Positions 4,037 to 5,141 of a stretch of 5,141 nt of DNA are shown in pieces. The DNA is from an uncultured Oscillospiraceae bacterium (GTDB lineage: Bacteria > Bacillota > Clostridia > Oscillospirales > Acutalibacteraceae): NCBI GenBank assembly GCA_910588935.1, contig CAJUSM010000080.1, forward strand, positions 1 to 5,141. The letters run 5' to 3'. The notes under the pieces were generated by a model. That model was not told where the DNA came from, did no database searches, and worked only from the letters and a program-made list of their open reading frames with translations. The position numbers and the translations under genes are program-made. How positions within the stretch are numbered: position 1 is the stretch's first letter; each line of letters begins with the position of its first letter.

Positions 4037-5141
4037 TTAGCTCTCCGCCAGCTCCATAGCCATTACCCGGTAGGCCTCGGCTACGGTTTCCTCCAAAGGT
4101 TCCTTCAGCACGGCCACATCATAATATAGCTCGGTGAGGCTTTGGTCCAAAACACAGCCAAAGCGGGCGCCCTTTAGGTTGTCCCGCAGCTTTTCGTATT
4201 CTTTAAAGTTCGCCTGGCTTAGGTACCAGTTTCCCGCCAGCGGCGTGCTTTCCTGCATCATATCCCCATAGGGGGGCATCCCATAATACCGGTGGACCAA
4301 CTCGAAGAGGTCGCCCTGCTGGTAATCCCGGCCCAGCAGCAAGTCAAGGACAAAGAAAGCGTCATCTGGCCGCTTGGTGTTAATGTTTACCGCCGCGAAG
4401 CTGGTAATGGCGGCGTAATAGCCCCCGTCTAGAGAGTAGACCGGCGCCATAGCGGTATCGTCCAGTGGGGAGAAGCCCCGGAAATGCCCCTCCCGGAAAT
4501 CCTGGTCATAATAGGTTTCTACCCCAGGACCCACAGAGGGGATATAATAAGGCTTAAGGGCGTCCTGCCAGCAGGGGGCGCTAGTATCGTATTCCCCGGC
4601 CTCAAAGGCCGCGTATTGGGCCGCGAAATGGCGGTATACGCTGAGCAGCTGATCTTGGGTAAAGCTTAGGGTTTCTGTATCATAATCCGCCAAATTGCCA
4701 AAAGGGGCGCAGGCGGTTAGGGTAAGATGGGCATACTCATTGTGCTCATAAAATTGGTGGAAAGAGGCTAGGCGGAGGGTGTCGTCCTCCAACATGTCAG
4801 AGAAGGTAGCCGTTTGGTTGGGCTCCACGCTTACCCCGCCTGGGCGGAAAAAGGTAAGGGGCAGGGTCCAAGTAAGGGGGAGCAGGAGCTGGCCCTCCTC
4901 ATTTTTCCCGGCCTCGGTAAGGGCGGGGACCATGTTGTCCCAGTCAATAAACTGAGCTTTGGCGATGTAGTTGTCCAGTGGGAGGAACATCCGGCGTTTC
5001 ATGGCCTGCTGGGGGAAGCGGAACAGGAAATCATTGGATTTGGAGTTGTCCACGCCACAGAGGAAAACGTCTGGCCCGCTGCCGGCCATTATTTCCGTGC
5101 GCAGCCGGGTGAGGGCAGAATCCCGGTCATCAGAGTCCGAG
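4037..5141 (-). CDS. ABC transporter extracellular solute-binding protein, family 1 (5' end beyond window)
   Basis: The reading frame is open to the right edge of the window; 367 codons plus the stop TAA (4039-4037) are visible, and the start, signal peptide and lipobox lie outside. An internal ATG at 5089 should not be taken as the start: the residues before it (ALTRLRTEIMAGSGPDVFL) form the conserved N-lobe segment of sugar-binding proteins, with GPDVFL at visible residues 22-27. Further on come LPLDNYI, a GGYYAAITSFAAVNINTK segment where binding proteins usually have the Gly-rich part before the hinge, and a C-terminal ELYYDVAVLKEPLEETVAEAYRVM helix region common in this family. It should be a membrane-anchored lipoprotein that hands a solute to the two downstream permeases. 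The many aromatic residues (Trp, Tyr, Phe) suit a carbohydrate ligand, but the identity of the solute is unknown. Confidence 0.93.
   Translation of the reverse strand, partial: SDSDDRDSALTRLRTEIMAGSGPDVFLCGVDNSKSNDFLFRFPQQAMKRRMFLPLDNYIAKAQFIDWDNMVPALTEAGKNEEGQLLLPLTWTLPLTFFRPGGVSVEPNQTATFSDMLEDDTLRLASFHQFYEHNEYAHLTLTACAPFGNLADYDTETLSFTQDQLLSVYRHFAAQYAAFEAGEYDTSAPCWQDALKPYYIPSVGPGVETYYDQDFREGHFRGFSPLDDTAMAPVYSLDGGYYAAITSFAAVNINTKRPDDAFFVLDLLLGRDYQQGDLFELVHRYYGMPPYGDMMQESTPLAGNWYLSQANFKEYEKLRDNLKGARFGCVLDQSLTELYYDVAVLKEPLEETVAEAYRVMAMELAES

Overview
This window looks like bacterial chromosome from a Gram-positive anaerobe, most likely class Clostridia and possibly an Oscillospiraceae- or Lachnospiraceae-like gut organism. 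That placement is inference. It rests on CCA-encoding tRNA genes, strong AGGAGG ribosome binding sites, a CUT1 sugar ABC operon with no ATPase gene of its own, and an IS3-family remnant of a type I recall from such genomes. No 16S rRNA or other phylogenetic marker is present.

Layout. At 1-45 is the end of an upstream unit with a small hairpin terminator. At 46-306 are three tRNA genes on the + strand: Lys(CUU), Glu(CUC) and Asn(GUU), followed by a clear rho-independent terminator (308-342). At 343-506 is an AT-rich gap without a convincing gene; it holds three short dyads and, at its right edge, half of what looks like an old bidirectional terminator. At 507-1162 is a decayed 656-bp IS3-family element with recognisable ends, a GCT target duplication and a transposase pseudogene that has lost most of its catalytic core. 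At 1188-5141 the - strand carries a carbohydrate ABC transporter operon. In transcription order it is: a solute-binding protein (cut by the window edge), a MalF-type permease, a MalG-type permease, and a four-helix membrane protein of unknown function.

How it works together. The solute-binding protein should capture a sugar, oligosaccharide or related solute outside the membrane and deliver it to the two permeases. An ATPase must come from elsewhere, as with shared MsmX/MalK-type ATPases in Bacillota. The last gene follows the second permease by 14 nt and has an excellent RBS, so it is very likely co-expressed. Its large extracytoplasmic segments suggest an accessory role at the membrane, but I cannot assign one.

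No clearly new defence or mobile system is visible. The points most worth a second look are the unknown membrane protein, the insertion of the IS into an apparent shared terminator between convergent units, the hairpin that would mask the transposase RBS, and a T-stem mismatch in tRNA-Lys.
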